Origin: Pseudosporangium ferrugineum
Lineage (GTDB): Bacteria; Actinomycetota; Actinomycetes; Mycobacteriales; Micromonosporaceae
Direction of reading: 5' to 3'
Assembly (NCBI RefSeq): GCF_003002065.1
Contig: NZ_PVZG01000001.1
Coordinates: 1-64,000, forward strand
DNA: 64,000 nt
Shown here: positions 17,292 to 24,742 of the stretch, piece after piece
Layout: each line of letters starts with the position of its first letter
How positions within the stretch are numbered: the stretch's first letter is position 1
The notes under the pieces: generated by a model
What the model was told of the DNA's origin: nothing
The model's input: only the letters and a program-made list of their open reading frames with translations
Database searches by the model: none
Translations under genes and position numbers: made by a program

Positions 17292-17711
17292 TCAGGCGAG
17301 GGTGAGGGTGACGTCGACGTTGCCGCGGGTGGCGTTGCTGTACGGGCAGACCTGGTGGGCGGCGTCGAGCAGCTCCCTGGCGGTGGCCTCGTCGACGCTG
17401 GGGAGTTCGGCCTCGATGGCGATGGTGAGGCCGAAGCCGCCCTTGTCGTCGGGGCCGATGCCGACGTCGACGGTGACGGCGACGTCGGTGAGGGTGATCT
17501 TCCGGCCGCGGGCCACGGTCTTGAGGGCGCCGTGGAAGCAGGCGGCGTAGCCGGTGGCGAAGAGCTGTTCGGGGTTGGTGAGGTGGCCGCCGGGGCCGCC
17601 CATCTCCTTGGGGACGGCGAGGTCGAGGTCGAGCACGCCGTCGCTGGAGCGGCTGTGTCCGCTGCGGCCGTCGCCGGTGGCGGTGGCGGAGGCGGTGTAG
17701 ATGGCAGGCAT
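17292..17711 (-). CDS. ohr: Organic hydroperoxide resistance protein Ohr
   Basis: 139 residues of the OsmC/Ohr fold. Both redox cysteines are in place: C58 in GYAACFHGAL and C122 in VCPYSNATRGN. Ohr reduces fatty-acid and other organic hydroperoxides with electrons from lipoylated proteins. It follows ohrR on the same strand with a 12-base gap, the usual arrangement for the regulator and its target. Confidence 0.92.
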   Translation of the reverse strand: MPAIYTASATATGDGRSGHSRSSDGVLDLDLAVPKEMGGPGGHLTNPEQLFATGYAACFHGALKTVARGRKITLTDVAVTVDVGIGPDDKGGFGLTIAIEAELPSVDEATARELLDAAHQVCPYSNATRGNVDVTLTLA

Positions 17712-17723
17712 CGGGTTCTCCTG

Positions 17724-18158
17724 TCAGATGGTGCGGGTTGCCGCGCCGCGGATGCGGCCGAGCAGGTGTTGCAGGGTCTGGAACTCCTCGGCGCTGAGGT
17801 CGAGGGCGCAGGCCAGCCGTTCGGGCAGGTCGGCGACGCGGTGTTCGAGGTCGGTGCCGGCGTCGGTGGGGCTGATCCAGACGACGCGTTCGTCGTGGGT
17901 GCCGCGTTCGCGGCGGATGAGGCCCTGGTGTTCGAGGCGTTTGAGCAGGGGCGAGAGGGTGCCGCTGTCGAGGCGCAGGGCGGCGCCGAGGTCGCGGACG
18001 GTGATGCGGCCGCGGTGCCAGATGACGCGTAGGGCGGCGTATTGCGGGTAAGTGATGCCGAGGGCGTCGAGAGCGGGCCGGTAGAGGCCGGTCATGGCCC
18101 GTGAGGCTGCGTAGAGCTCGAAGCAGATCATCTGCTCGAGGCCGGTGCTCTCTTCCAT
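17724..18158 (-). CDS. ohrR: MarR-family peroxide sensor OhrR
   Basis: 144 residues from ATG 18156-18158. The N-terminal block EQMICFELYAASRAM carries the reactive cysteine C12 at the position of the sensing Cys of OhrR. The winged helix follows (GRITVRDLGAALRLDSGTLSPLLKRLE and RRERGTHDERVVWI). Known: OhrR represses ohr until its Cys is oxidised. The direct repeats in the upstream gap are its probable operator, controlling ohrR-ohr and perhaps the divergent acetyltransferase. Confidence 0.9.
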   Translation of the reverse strand: MEESTGLEQMICFELYAASRAMTGLYRPALDALGITYPQYAALRVIWHRGRITVRDLGAALRLDSGTLSPLLKRLEHQGLIRRERGTHDERVVWISPTDAGTDLEHRVADLPERLACALDLSAEEFQTLQHLLGRIRGAATRTI

Positions 18159-18171
18159 GCCGAGAACGCTA

Positions 18172-18194
18172 GTGCGCAATTGAGTTGTGCGCAA
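18172..18194. promoter_or_regulatory. Putative OhrR operator, direct repeats
   Basis: GTGCGCAA occurs at 18172-18179 and again at 18187-18194, 15 bases apart, with CAATTGAGTTG between and overlapping. The pair lies 13 bases upstream of the ohrR start. Operator assignment rests on position and repetition only. Confidence 0.5.
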
Positions 18195-18217
18195 CCTATG
18201 TGTGCCCGGCGCCACAC

Positions 18218-18229
18218 TAGGATCGGGAC
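18218..18229 (+). promoter_or_regulatory. -10 box of a leaderless acetyltransferase transcript
   Basis: TAGGAT at 18218-18223 is followed by six bases and the GTG start 18230. TAGGAT is a frequent actinobacterial -10 hexamer. The spacing means transcription would begin at or next to the start codon, and no ribosome site is present. Confidence 0.5.
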
Positions 18230-18718
18230 GTGATCACCTTCGTGCGACTCCCGGTGGCCGCCATGCGGGCCCTGATCGACGGCGACGTGGCCCGCGCCGG
18301 CGAGCTCGCCGGCGCTCCCCTGACCGAGTGGCTGCGCAGCGAGAAGTGGCTGTGGGAGATCCGGGTACGCCAGATCGAGCAGGACCCCGCGTCCGAGGAC
18401 TGGGTGGCCCGCGCGGCGTTCGCCGGCGGCCACCTCGTCGGGCACGGCGGCTTCCACGCCCCACCGGACGCCGAGGGCCGCGTCGAGGTCGGTTACTCGG
18501 TCGATCCGGCGTACCGGAGACGGGGTTTCGCCAAGGCGATGCTCGGCGAGCTGATCCGGCGCGCCGAGGCCGACCCGCGGGTCAAGGCGGTGCGGGCCAG
18601 CATCCGTCCGGACAACACGGCCTCGCTCGCCACCATCGCCGGCTTCGGCTTCGAGAAGATCGGCGAGCAGTGGGACGAGGAGGACGGCCTGGAGATCGTC
18701 TACGAGCGGCCGGCCTGA
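18230..18718 (+). CDS. GNAT-family N-acetyltransferase
   Basis: 162 residues from GTG 18230. The acetyl-CoA binding motif A is YSVDPAYRRRGFAKAML (about 85-101: R/Q-x-x-G-x-A form RRRGFA) followed by the asparagine-containing motif B (IRPDNTASLATIAGFGFEKIGE). This is the RimJ/RimL-like subgroup that acetylates N-termini, small amines or antibiotics; the substrate cannot be read from sequence. It is divergent from ohrR and overlaps the next minus-strand gene at the 3' end by 19 bases. Confidence 0.85.
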   Translation: MITFVRLPVAAMRALIDGDVARAGELAGAPLTEWLRSEKWLWEIRVRQIEQDPASEDWVARAAFAGGHLVGHGGFHAPPDAEGRVEVGYSVDPAYRRRGFAKAMLGELIRRAEADPRVKAVRASIRPDNTASLATIAGFGFEKIGEQWDEEDGLEIVYERPA

Positions 18719-19497
18719 GCGGGGTCGAGGTGCACCACGAGCGGGCGGTGGTCGGAGACGGCGACGGCCGGGGTGCGGACCTGCACGACCGGGCCGAGGC
18801 GGGCGCCGCCACGCGGGTCGGCGAGGATGTGGTCGAGCTGGGCGCGCGGCGCCGGGCTCGGGTACGTCGGCCGCCGCGCGAGGCTGCGCCAGCCGGTGAA
18901 GGCGCGCACCGGGCCGGCGGGCAGGTTCAGGTCGCCGAGCAGCACCCTCGGCGCGGGCAGGGCGCGCAGGGCCCGGACGGCGGCCCGCAGCTGGCGCAGG
19001 TTCCAGCCCGGCACGAACGACAGGTGGGTGGTGGCGACCGTCATCGGCCCGCCCGGCGCGTCGATGACGGCGGCGATCAGCACCCGCGGCTCGTCCTTGA
19101 GCATCAGCAGGCCGCCGTCGGGGCCGGGGATCCAGACCGGCGAGCGTACGGGCGCCGCCGGCAGCGGGGTGATCTGCCAGCGCGCCACCGGGTAGCGGCT
19201 GACCAGGGCGATCCCGTACAGCGGATGGACGTTGTCGGCCTCGGAGCGCCAGGGCCGCCAGGTCTCGCCGGGGGTGCCGGCGACGGCCGCGGCGAAGCGG
19301 TGGGCGGGGGCGCCGAGGGCCTCCGCGGCGATGGCGGTGAGGTCGAGGTGGCCGCTGCGGGGCTGGGCGCGGTCGACCTCCTGCAGGCCGAGGACGTCGG
19401 CGTCGAGGTCGGCGACGGCGGTCGCCACCCGCTCGGCGTGTACGTTGCCGTCGGAGAGGGACCTGCCGTGCAGCAGGTTGAAGGTGGCCAGGCGCAC
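18700..19497 (-). CDS. Endonuclease/exonuclease/phosphatase (EEP) family protein
   Basis: 265 residues. EEP motifs are present in order: FNLLHG at 6-11, LQEVDRAQ near 38-45 (metal-binding Glu), TTHLSF, GDLNLPAG and the C-terminal VSDHRPLVV with the catalytic Asp-His. No signal peptide, so cytosolic. The family cleaves phosphodiesters in nucleic acids, phospholipids or inositol phosphates. The C-terminus converges on and overlaps the acetyltransferase gene. Confidence 0.82.
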   Translation of the reverse strand: MRLATFNLLHGRSLSDGNVHAERVATAVADLDADVLGLQEVDRAQPRSGHLDLTAIAAEALGAPAHRFAAAVAGTPGETWRPWRSEADNVHPLYGIALVSRYPVARWQITPLPAAPVRSPVWIPGPDGGLLMLKDEPRVLIAAVIDAPGGPMTVATTHLSFVPGWNLRQLRAAVRALRALPAPRVLLGDLNLPAGPVRAFTGWRSLARRPTYPSPAPRAQLDHILADPRGGARLGPVVQVRTPAVAVSDHRPLVVHLDPAQAGRS

Positions 19498-19533
19498 GGG
19501 ACAAGACCTTATCGAGGTACGCGGGGAGGTGCT

Positions 19534-19620
19534 GTGTTCAAAGCGGTGTGCTGTGCGGCGTCGGTGTTCCTGCTGATCGGGACGGCGGGGATCTGGCTGC
19601 GGAGGCGCCGGGGCCGGTAG
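19534..19620 (+). CDS. 28-residue single-span membrane peptide
   Basis: GTG 19534 follows GGGGAGG by five bases. It encodes a peptide with one hydrophobic helix (residues 4-20, including FLLIGTAGIW) and a strongly basic tail LRRRRGR, ending at TAG 19618-19620. The positive-inside pattern predicts the C-terminus in the cytosol. It lies 15 bases before the TauE-family exporter, so it could be a leader or a small partner of it. No family recognised. Confidence 0.5.
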   Translation: MFKAVCCAASVFLLIGTAGIWLRRRRGR

Positions 19621-19635
19621 TCCATTCTGTCAGGC

Positions 19636-20406
19636 GTGGATGCGTTCTCGGTCGTTACTCTGCTGGGTGCGGCGACGGCGGCGGGCTGGGTCGACGCGGT
19701 GGTCGGCGGCGGTGGCCTGCTGCTGCTCCCGGCGTTGCTGATCGCCGCGCCGGGGCTGCCGCTGGCCACCGCGCTGGGCACCAACAAGCTGGCCGCGGTG
19801 GCGGGCACGAGCACGGCGGCTTTCACGTACGCGCGGCGCACGAAGCTGGACTGGCGGGTGGCCGGGCCGGCGGCGGGGCTGGCGGTGGTGGTCTCCGGGC
19901 TGGGTGCGCTGCTGGCCGGGGTGGTGCCGGCGGCGGCGTACCGGCCGGTGGTGCTCGGCGTGCTGGTGGCGGTGGCGCTGTTCGTGACGCTGCGCCCGGC
20001 GATGGGCCTGGTGGCGGACCCGCTCAAGCGCACCCCGGCGCGCACGGTGGCGGTGATCGCGGTCGCCGGCGGGCTGATCGCGGCGTACGACGGGCTGATC
20101 GGCCCCGGTACCGGCACGTTCCTGGTGCTGGCGTTCACCACCGTCGTGGGCGCGGACTTCGTGCACGGCTCGGCCATGGCGAAGATCGTGAACACGGGTA
20201 CGAACCTGGGCGCGCTCGCGGTGTTCGGCGCCACCGGGCACGTGCACTGGCAGCTGGGCGCGGCGATGGCGGTGTGCAACATCGGCGGGGCGGTGCTCGG
20301 TGCCCGGATGGCGCTGCGCCGCGGCTCCGGCTTCGTCCGCGTGGTGCTGCTGGTGGTCGTGCTCGCCCTGATCGTGAAGCTGGGGATAGATCAGTTCCGC
20401 GCCTGA
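19636..20406 (+). CDS. TauE/SafE-family anion exporter
   Basis: 256 residues with about eight hydrophobic helices and two pseudo-repeats; GTNKLAAVAGTSTAAF at about 54-69 and GPGTGTFLVLAFTTVVGADF at about 157-176 are typical of the TauE/SafE (DUF81) family. Members move sulfite, sulfoacetate or related anions across the membrane. Start GTG 19636. It is followed after 21 bases by a UPF0303-type gene on the same strand. Confidence 0.88.
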   Translation: MDAFSVVTLLGAATAAGWVDAVVGGGGLLLLPALLIAAPGLPLATALGTNKLAAVAGTSTAAFTYARRTKLDWRVAGPAAGLAVVVSGLGALLAGVVPAAAYRPVVLGVLVAVALFVTLRPAMGLVADPLKRTPARTVAVIAVAGGLIAAYDGLIGPGTGTFLVLAFTTVVGADFVHGSAMAKIVNTGTNLGALAVFGATGHVHWQLGAAMAVCNIGGAVLGARMALRRGSGFVRVVLLVVVLALIVKLGIDQFRA

Positions 20407-20427
20407 GCCGTGCCGCAGAATGGGCGC

Positions 20428-20895
20428 ATGACCGACGACGACCTCATCGCCCGGCTCGAGGAGCAGGAGCGGCGGCTGCTGTTCCCGCGCTTCGACAACG
20501 CGGACGCGTGGCACCTGGGCAGCCTGCTCGTGGACCTGGCCACCGGCCGGGACCTGCCGGTGGCCATCGACATCCGGCGCGGCACCCAGCAGCTGTTCCA
20601 CGCGGCGCTGCCGGGCAGCACCGCGGACAACGACAGCTGGATCGTGCGCAAGGTGCGGGTGGTGGAACGCTTCGCCGCGTCGTCGTACCTGGTGGGGCGG
20701 CGGCTCGCGGCGAAGGGCGACACGCTGGACGCGACGTTCGGCGTGGACCCGGCCGACTACGCGGCCCACGGCGGCGCTTTCCCCGTACGCGTGGACGGGG
20801 TGGGTGTGGTCGGGGTCGTGACCGTGTCGGGGCTGCCGCAGGCCGACGACCACGCCCTGGTGGTCGAGGCGATCGAGTCCTACCTGGCGGAGTGA
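20428..20895 (+). CDS. UPF0303 / haem-degrading-domain family protein
   Basis: 155 residues from ATG 20428. The body (PVAIDIRRGTQQLFHAALPG, NDSWIVRKVRVVERF, GGAFPVRVDGVGVVGVVTVSGLPQADDHALVVEAI) is the GlcG/HbpS-like fold annotated as haem-degrading domain. The GLPQADDH segment matches the loop used by HbpS-like proteins. Enzymatic activity is not established for this subgroup. Its 3' end overlaps the convergent Clp-N gene by 16 bases. Confidence 0.8.
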   Translation: MTDDDLIARLEEQERRLLFPRFDNADAWHLGSLLVDLATGRDLPVAIDIRRGTQQLFHAALPGSTADNDSWIVRKVRVVERFAASSYLVGRRLAAKGDTLDATFGVDPADYAAHGGAFPVRVDGVGVVGVVTVSGLPQADDHALVVEAIESYLAE

Positions 20896-21575
20896 CCCAG
20901 GGCCGCCTCGACGCCCGCCTTGTCCAGCCCGAGCCCGCCGAGCACCCCGCCGCCCTGGGCCTCCTCCAGCATGGCCAGCAGGATGTGCCCGGTCCGCACG
21001 GTGTCGTCGCCCAGGCGCAGCGCCTCCCGGAAGGTGAGCTCGAGCACCTTGCGTGACCGCGCGTCGTACGGGATCAGCTCCGGCAGCGTCCCCCCGGGCG
21101 CCGCGGGCAGCGCGGCCATCGCGGCGTCCCGGGCCCGGCCCAGGTCCCCGATCGCCGCGTGCGCCCCGGCGCCGGGCACGTCGAGCATCCCCAGCAGCAG
21201 GTGCTCGGGGTGGATCTCGGGATGCCCGGTGGCCTTCGCGGCGTTCATGGAGCCCACGACGGTGCTGCGCGCGTTCTCGCCGAACCGGCTGAAACCCTGC
21301 GACGGGTCGAGGTCGCTCTTGGGCACGAACCGCTTCTGTGCGGCCTGCTTCGACACGCCCATGCTCTGGCCGATGTCGGTCCAGGAGGCGCCGGAGCGCC
21401 GGGCCTGGTCGACGAAGTGCCCGATGAGATGGTCGGCGAGCTCCCCCAGATGATCGGCGAGCAGCACGGCGTCGGACAGCCGCTCGAGCGGCGCATCGGG
21501 CCGGTTCGTGGTGATGGCGTGAATAAGCTCGTCAAGCCGCACAGGCGGCGTCAGCTGCGTCATGTCGTCAACCAT
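20880..21575 (-). CDS. HTH regulator fused to a Clp N-domain
   Basis: 231 residues. The N-terminal third has a helix-turn-helix-like segment (SWTDIGQSMGVSKQAAQKRF, about 62-81). The C-terminal part (about 95-225) is a double Clp-N repeat: HPEIHPEHLLLGMLD and DTVRTGHILLAMLEE. There are no AAA ATPase modules, so it is not an unfoldase. Such HTH-ClpN proteins are regulators in actinomycetes. The start codon lies inside one of two identical operator boxes, so autoregulation is likely. ATG 21573-21575 or ATG 21561-21563 may be used. Confidence 0.8.
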   Translation of the reverse strand: MVDDMTQLTPPVRLDELIHAITTNRPDAPLERLSDAVLLADHLGELADHLIGHFVDQARRSGASWTDIGQSMGVSKQAAQKRFVPKSDLDPSQGFSRFGENARSTVVGSMNAAKATGHPEIHPEHLLLGMLDVPGAGAHAAIGDLGRARDAAMAALPAAPGGTLPELIPYDARSRKVLELTFREALRLGDDTVRTGHILLAMLEEAQGGGVLGGLGLDKAGVEAALGHSAR

Positions 21576-21612
21576 AGGTTGACGGTGGCGCTCCCGTCAA
21601 CCTATGGTTGAC
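21567..21612. promoter_or_regulatory. Twin 17-bp palindromic operators
   Basis: Box 1 GTCAACCATAGGTTGAC (21567-21583) covers the start of the HTH-ClpN gene; box 2 GTCAACCTATGGTTGAC (21596-21612) covers the end of the upstream gene. Each is a palindrome of CAACC-N3-GGTTG, and the two are reverse complements of each other, with centres 29 bp apart (nearly three helical turns). This points to cooperative binding by the HTH-ClpN protein. Confidence 0.75.
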
Positions 21613-21958
21613 GGGAGGCTTCGCGGCGGCCCCGCTTGCCCAGCGGGGTCTGCGACAGGTCGACCGCCTGGGACGTGAGGTTCTTGTACGCGTAGCCGCG
21701 TGCCGTCAGCCAGGCCACCGCCGCCGCCTCCGCGCGGGCCGTGACCGCCGGGATGTCGCGCTCGTCGTCGACCGTCCCGGCGTACCGGAAGGTGAAGAAC
21801 GGCCTGGCCGCGATGTCGTAGGTCAGCGACCCCTCGGCCGTGAAAGCCGCGTAGGCGACGTCGTGGCGGTCGGCGTCGGCGAGCAGGCCGGCGCGCTGCG
21901 CGTCGGTGAGGGCGTCGAACGCGCCGCGGACGGTGACCCGGATCGTGCGTGAGCTCAT
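21602..21958 (-). CDS. DUF6204-family protein
   Basis: 118 residues beginning MSSRTIRVTVRGAFDALTDAQRAGL, the usual opening of the actinobacterial DUF6204 family, with a middle FFTFRYAGTVDDERD. No function is known. TACCGT lies six bases before ATG 21956-21958, so the message may be leaderless. The stop codon falls inside operator box 2, and the gene could be read through into the HTH-ClpN gene 27 bases on. Confidence 0.7.
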   Translation of the reverse strand: MSSRTIRVTVRGAFDALTDAQRAGLLADADRHDVAYAAFTAEGSLTYDIAARPFFTFRYAGTVDDERDIPAVTARAEAAAVAWLTARGYAYKNLTSQAVDLSQTPLGKRGRREASRQP

Positions 21959-21994
21959 GCCGCGACGGTAGAGGCCCGGCCCGCGCCGGACATC

Positions 21995-23674
21995 TCATTT
22001 ACCGCCGGGCGTGGCGGCGGCCGGGCCGAAAGCGGTCAGGAACCGGTCGCGGAACCGGTCCATCGGCCACACCGGGGCGCCCGGGCCGGGCTTCAGACCG
22101 GAATTCCAGCCCCAGGAGGTGATCCGGTCCAGGACCGCCGGGTCGTGGGCGATGACGGTCACCGGCACGTCGCGGCTCGCCCTGTCGCCGACGATGATCG
22201 GGGGCGGCTGGTGGTCGCCGAGCAGGACCATCACCAGGTTGTCGTCGCCGTACGTGCGGATCCAGGACAGCAGCGTGCCGATCGAGTAGACCACCGAGTC
22301 GGCGTAGTTGGCGCGCACCCGGGCGGGGTCCTTCCACACCTCCTCGGCGAACGGGCCGCGCTGCCACTGCGCCTGGTACATCGAGCCGTCGCCGAGCTCG
22401 TCCCAGCCGACCGCCTGCGGGATCGGCGCCCACGGCATGTGGCTGGACACCAGGGTGATCTCGGCCATGATCGGGGCGCGGCCGGGGCGGGCGTACTCCT
22501 GGTCGGTGAACGCCTTGAGGGTGAACTGGTCGGGGACGGGACCCCAGCCGAAGATCGGGCCGTGGTAGCCGAGGGTGTGGGAGTCGTACACCTTCTCGTA
22601 GCCGTAGAACTGCGCCTCGGGCCACGCGTACGTGACGCCGGGCTCGACGCCGACGGTCGTCCACGCCTGGGTGCGGTGGAACGCGCTGGTCAGGGTGAGC
22701 CGGTCGCCGGAGACGAGCTTGCGGTAGCGCTGCTCGTTGTCGATCCACACCCCGGACTGGAACGTCGCGTGGGCCAGCCAGCTGCCGCCGCCCGCGGTCG
22801 GGGAGGTCAGGAAGCCGCTGCGGGAGCCGTAGCCGGCCGCGTCCAGCTGCCGGGTGCCGTCGGCGAGCATCGCGGTGATCCGCTTGTTCAGCACCGGGTC
22901 CTCGATCGCCGAGCGGCCGTAGCTCTCCACGAACGCGAAGATCACGTCCTTGCCGCGCAGCCCGGCCAGCAGCGAGGCCGGCGGGGCGTCGCGGAACGCG
23001 TCGGCGGCCTCCTGGGCGACGAACTCGTGCCGGTCCCGCACGGCGGCGGGGACCTTGAGCACGTTGTCGCGGGCGAGCAGGGCGGCGCTGTCGGAGGCCA
23101 CGTACACGCCGGGGACCAGGGAGGCGCCCAGCACGGCCAGGACCAGCCAGGCGACGGCCGCGACCCCGGTGGTGGCGCGCGCCGCGTCCCGGTGCCGGGA
23201 CGCGACCGCGGCGAGCCGCCGTACGGCGAACAGCATGCCGGCCGGCACACTCACCGCGAGCAGCACCGCCCCGGCGACCGCGCCGAACGCGGCGGCGGAG
23301 CCGGAGGACCCCTTGACGTAGCGGTAGCCGTCGGCGAGCAGCGGCCAGTCGAGGACCGGGTCGAACGGCCGGGACAGCGCCGCCTGGAACCCCATGTCGA
23401 TGATCTTCAGGACGGTCAGCACCCCGAGCACGGCGCCGAGCACCGTCGCGGTGACGGTCCGGGCCCGCGGCGGCAGCACCAGCAGGATCGCGGCGGCGAC
23501 CAGCGCTTCCAGGGGTACGCGGACGAGCGTCGCCCACGGCGACGAGCCGGCCGGCAGGCGCAGCACCTGATCGGGCACCACCAGGGCGAGGAAGACGACG
23601 AGGGCGGCCAGCCCGGTCAGGACCCACCCGGCCGCGCGGCGCGGACGAGACACATCGCGGATCCTACGCTTCAC
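21995..23674 (-). CDS. Membrane sulfatase / phosphoglycerol-transferase-like protein
   Basis: 559 residues from GTG. Four to five transmembrane helices fill residues 1-200, then an extracellular alkaline-phosphatase-fold domain with VIFAFVESYGRSAIEDP (metal-binding Glu), SPTAGGGSWLA (candidate nucleophile Thr), SSHMPWAPIP and LLGDHQPPP. This is the architecture of LtaS/MdoB-type enzymes that transfer glycerol-phosphate or related groups to cell-surface polymers. Actinomycetes do not all make lipoteichoic acid, so the acceptor is uncertain. It lies one base 3' of the AraC regulator gene and may be co-transcribed. Confidence 0.8.
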   Translation of the reverse strand: MKRRIRDVSRPRRAAGWVLTGLAALVVFLALVVPDQVLRLPAGSSPWATLVRVPLEALVAAAILLVLPPRARTVTATVLGAVLGVLTVLKIIDMGFQAALSRPFDPVLDWPLLADGYRYVKGSSGSAAAFGAVAGAVLLAVSVPAGMLFAVRRLAAVASRHRDAARATTGVAAVAWLVLAVLGASLVPGVYVASDSAALLARDNVLKVPAAVRDRHEFVAQEAADAFRDAPPASLLAGLRGKDVIFAFVESYGRSAIEDPVLNKRITAMLADGTRQLDAAGYGSRSGFLTSPTAGGGSWLAHATFQSGVWIDNEQRYRKLVSGDRLTLTSAFHRTQAWTTVGVEPGVTYAWPEAQFYGYEKVYDSHTLGYHGPIFGWGPVPDQFTLKAFTDQEYARPGRAPIMAEITLVSSHMPWAPIPQAVGWDELGDGSMYQAQWQRGPFAEEVWKDPARVRANYADSVVYSIGTLLSWIRTYGDDNLVMVLLGDHQPPPIIVGDRASRDVPVTVIAHDPAVLDRITSWGWNSGLKPGPGAPVWPMDRFRDRFLTAFGPAAATPGGK

Positions 23675-23675
23675 C

Positions 23676-24614
23676 TCAGCCCCTCATCGGCCCGCTCCGG
23701 CCGCGCTGCCCACGGTACTCGCTCGGCGTCAGGCCGTGTTCGGAGCGGAACTGACGGTTGAAGTTCGACAGGTTGCTGTAGCCGCTGGACCGGGCCACCT
23801 CGGTGATCGGGTCGTCGGTGAACTCGAGCAGCTGCCGCGCCTTGGCCAGCCGCAACTTGCGCAGGGTGTCGCTGAAGGACTGGCCGGTGGCCCGCGCGAA
23901 GTAGCGGGAGAAGCCGGACTGCGACATCCCGACCCGGGCGGCGATCGCGGTGAGCCGGACCGTGCCGTGGAGGTTGGTGAAGACCTCCCGCATCGCGATG
24001 TCCACGATCCGCGCCGCCTCGCCGTCGCTGGGTGGCGCGATCCCGGGGCTGGCCAGCAGCTCGCACTCGTGCGGCGGGGCGTCGGCGAGGCTGTGCAGCA
24101 GGGCGGTGATGTGGTGCAGCCGTTCCAGGCCCGAGCAGCGGCCGACCGCGAGCAGCGCCTCGGTGGCCCGCGCCGCCGCCGCGCCGGTGTACTCGATGCC
24201 GCGCGCGGAGCGGGCCAGCAGCGGCTCGAGCGTGGCCAGCTCGGGGATCAGCGCCTGGGCGTCGCGGACCCACTGGGGATGGAACTGGAACACGACGTCG
24301 CGGTCGGCGATGTGCTCCCCCGGCCCGGCGTCGCTGATCCAGTTGTGCGGCAGGTTCGAGCCGACCAGCACGAGCTGGCCCGGCGAGTAGCGGCCGATCC
24401 GGTCGCCGACGATGTACCAGCCGGAGCCGTACTGCAGCAGGTGGACCTCCAGCTCGGGGTGGTGGTTCCAGCGCGCGACCGGGTCCGGGTAGCCGTGCAT
24501 CAGCCAGCGGCCGGTCTGATCCGGTACGGCCGGGATGATCTCGCGCGTCGCGTTCTGCCGGACCAGCCGCCGGGCGCGTTCGGCGTGCGGATGGGCGGGG
24601 GTGTGCAGGGACAT
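23676..24614 (-). CDS. AraC-family transcriptional regulator
   Basis: 312 residues from ATG 24612-24614, chosen for the GGAGG six bases upstream. A cupin-like sensing domain occupies about 20-150 (PELEVHLLQYGSGWYIVGDRIG). The C-terminal 100 residues carry the two AraC HTHs (LTAIAARVGMSQSGFSRYFARATGQSFSDTL and DDPITEVARSSGYSNLSNFNRQF). It is divergent from the sugar ABC operon at 24743 and is its likely activator in response to the transported polyol or sugar. Confidence 0.9.
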   Translation of the reverse strand: MSLHTPAHPHAERARRLVRQNATREIIPAVPDQTGRWLMHGYPDPVARWNHHPELEVHLLQYGSGWYIVGDRIGRYSPGQLVLVGSNLPHNWISDAGPGEHIADRDVVFQFHPQWVRDAQALIPELATLEPLLARSARGIEYTGAAAARATEALLAVGRCSGLERLHHITALLHSLADAPPHECELLASPGIAPPSDGEAARIVDIAMREVFTNLHGTVRLTAIAARVGMSQSGFSRYFARATGQSFSDTLRKLRLAKARQLLEFTDDPITEVARSSGYSNLSNFNRQFRSEHGLTPSEYRGQRGRSGPMRG

Positions 24615-24742
24615 CGATCCTCCGGGGTCCACGCCACTCGTGCATATAAGTACAAGAAGGTGTGATCTGAGGCACTAGTTCGTCGGGCAACGCTCATTTA
24701 ACTTCGCGGTAACCAGCATGACTACCAGACAGGTGATGCGGA
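24615..24742. promoter_or_regulatory. Divergent promoter region of AraC regulator and ABC operon
   Basis: 128 bases with lower GC than the surroundings. It holds TGCATATAAGTACAAG near 24643-24658 and CTCATTTAACTTCGCGGTAA near 24691-24710. No clear two-fold AraC box can be fixed by eye. The SBP gene has a weak AGGTGA ribosome site nine bases before ATG 24743. Confidence 0.4.
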
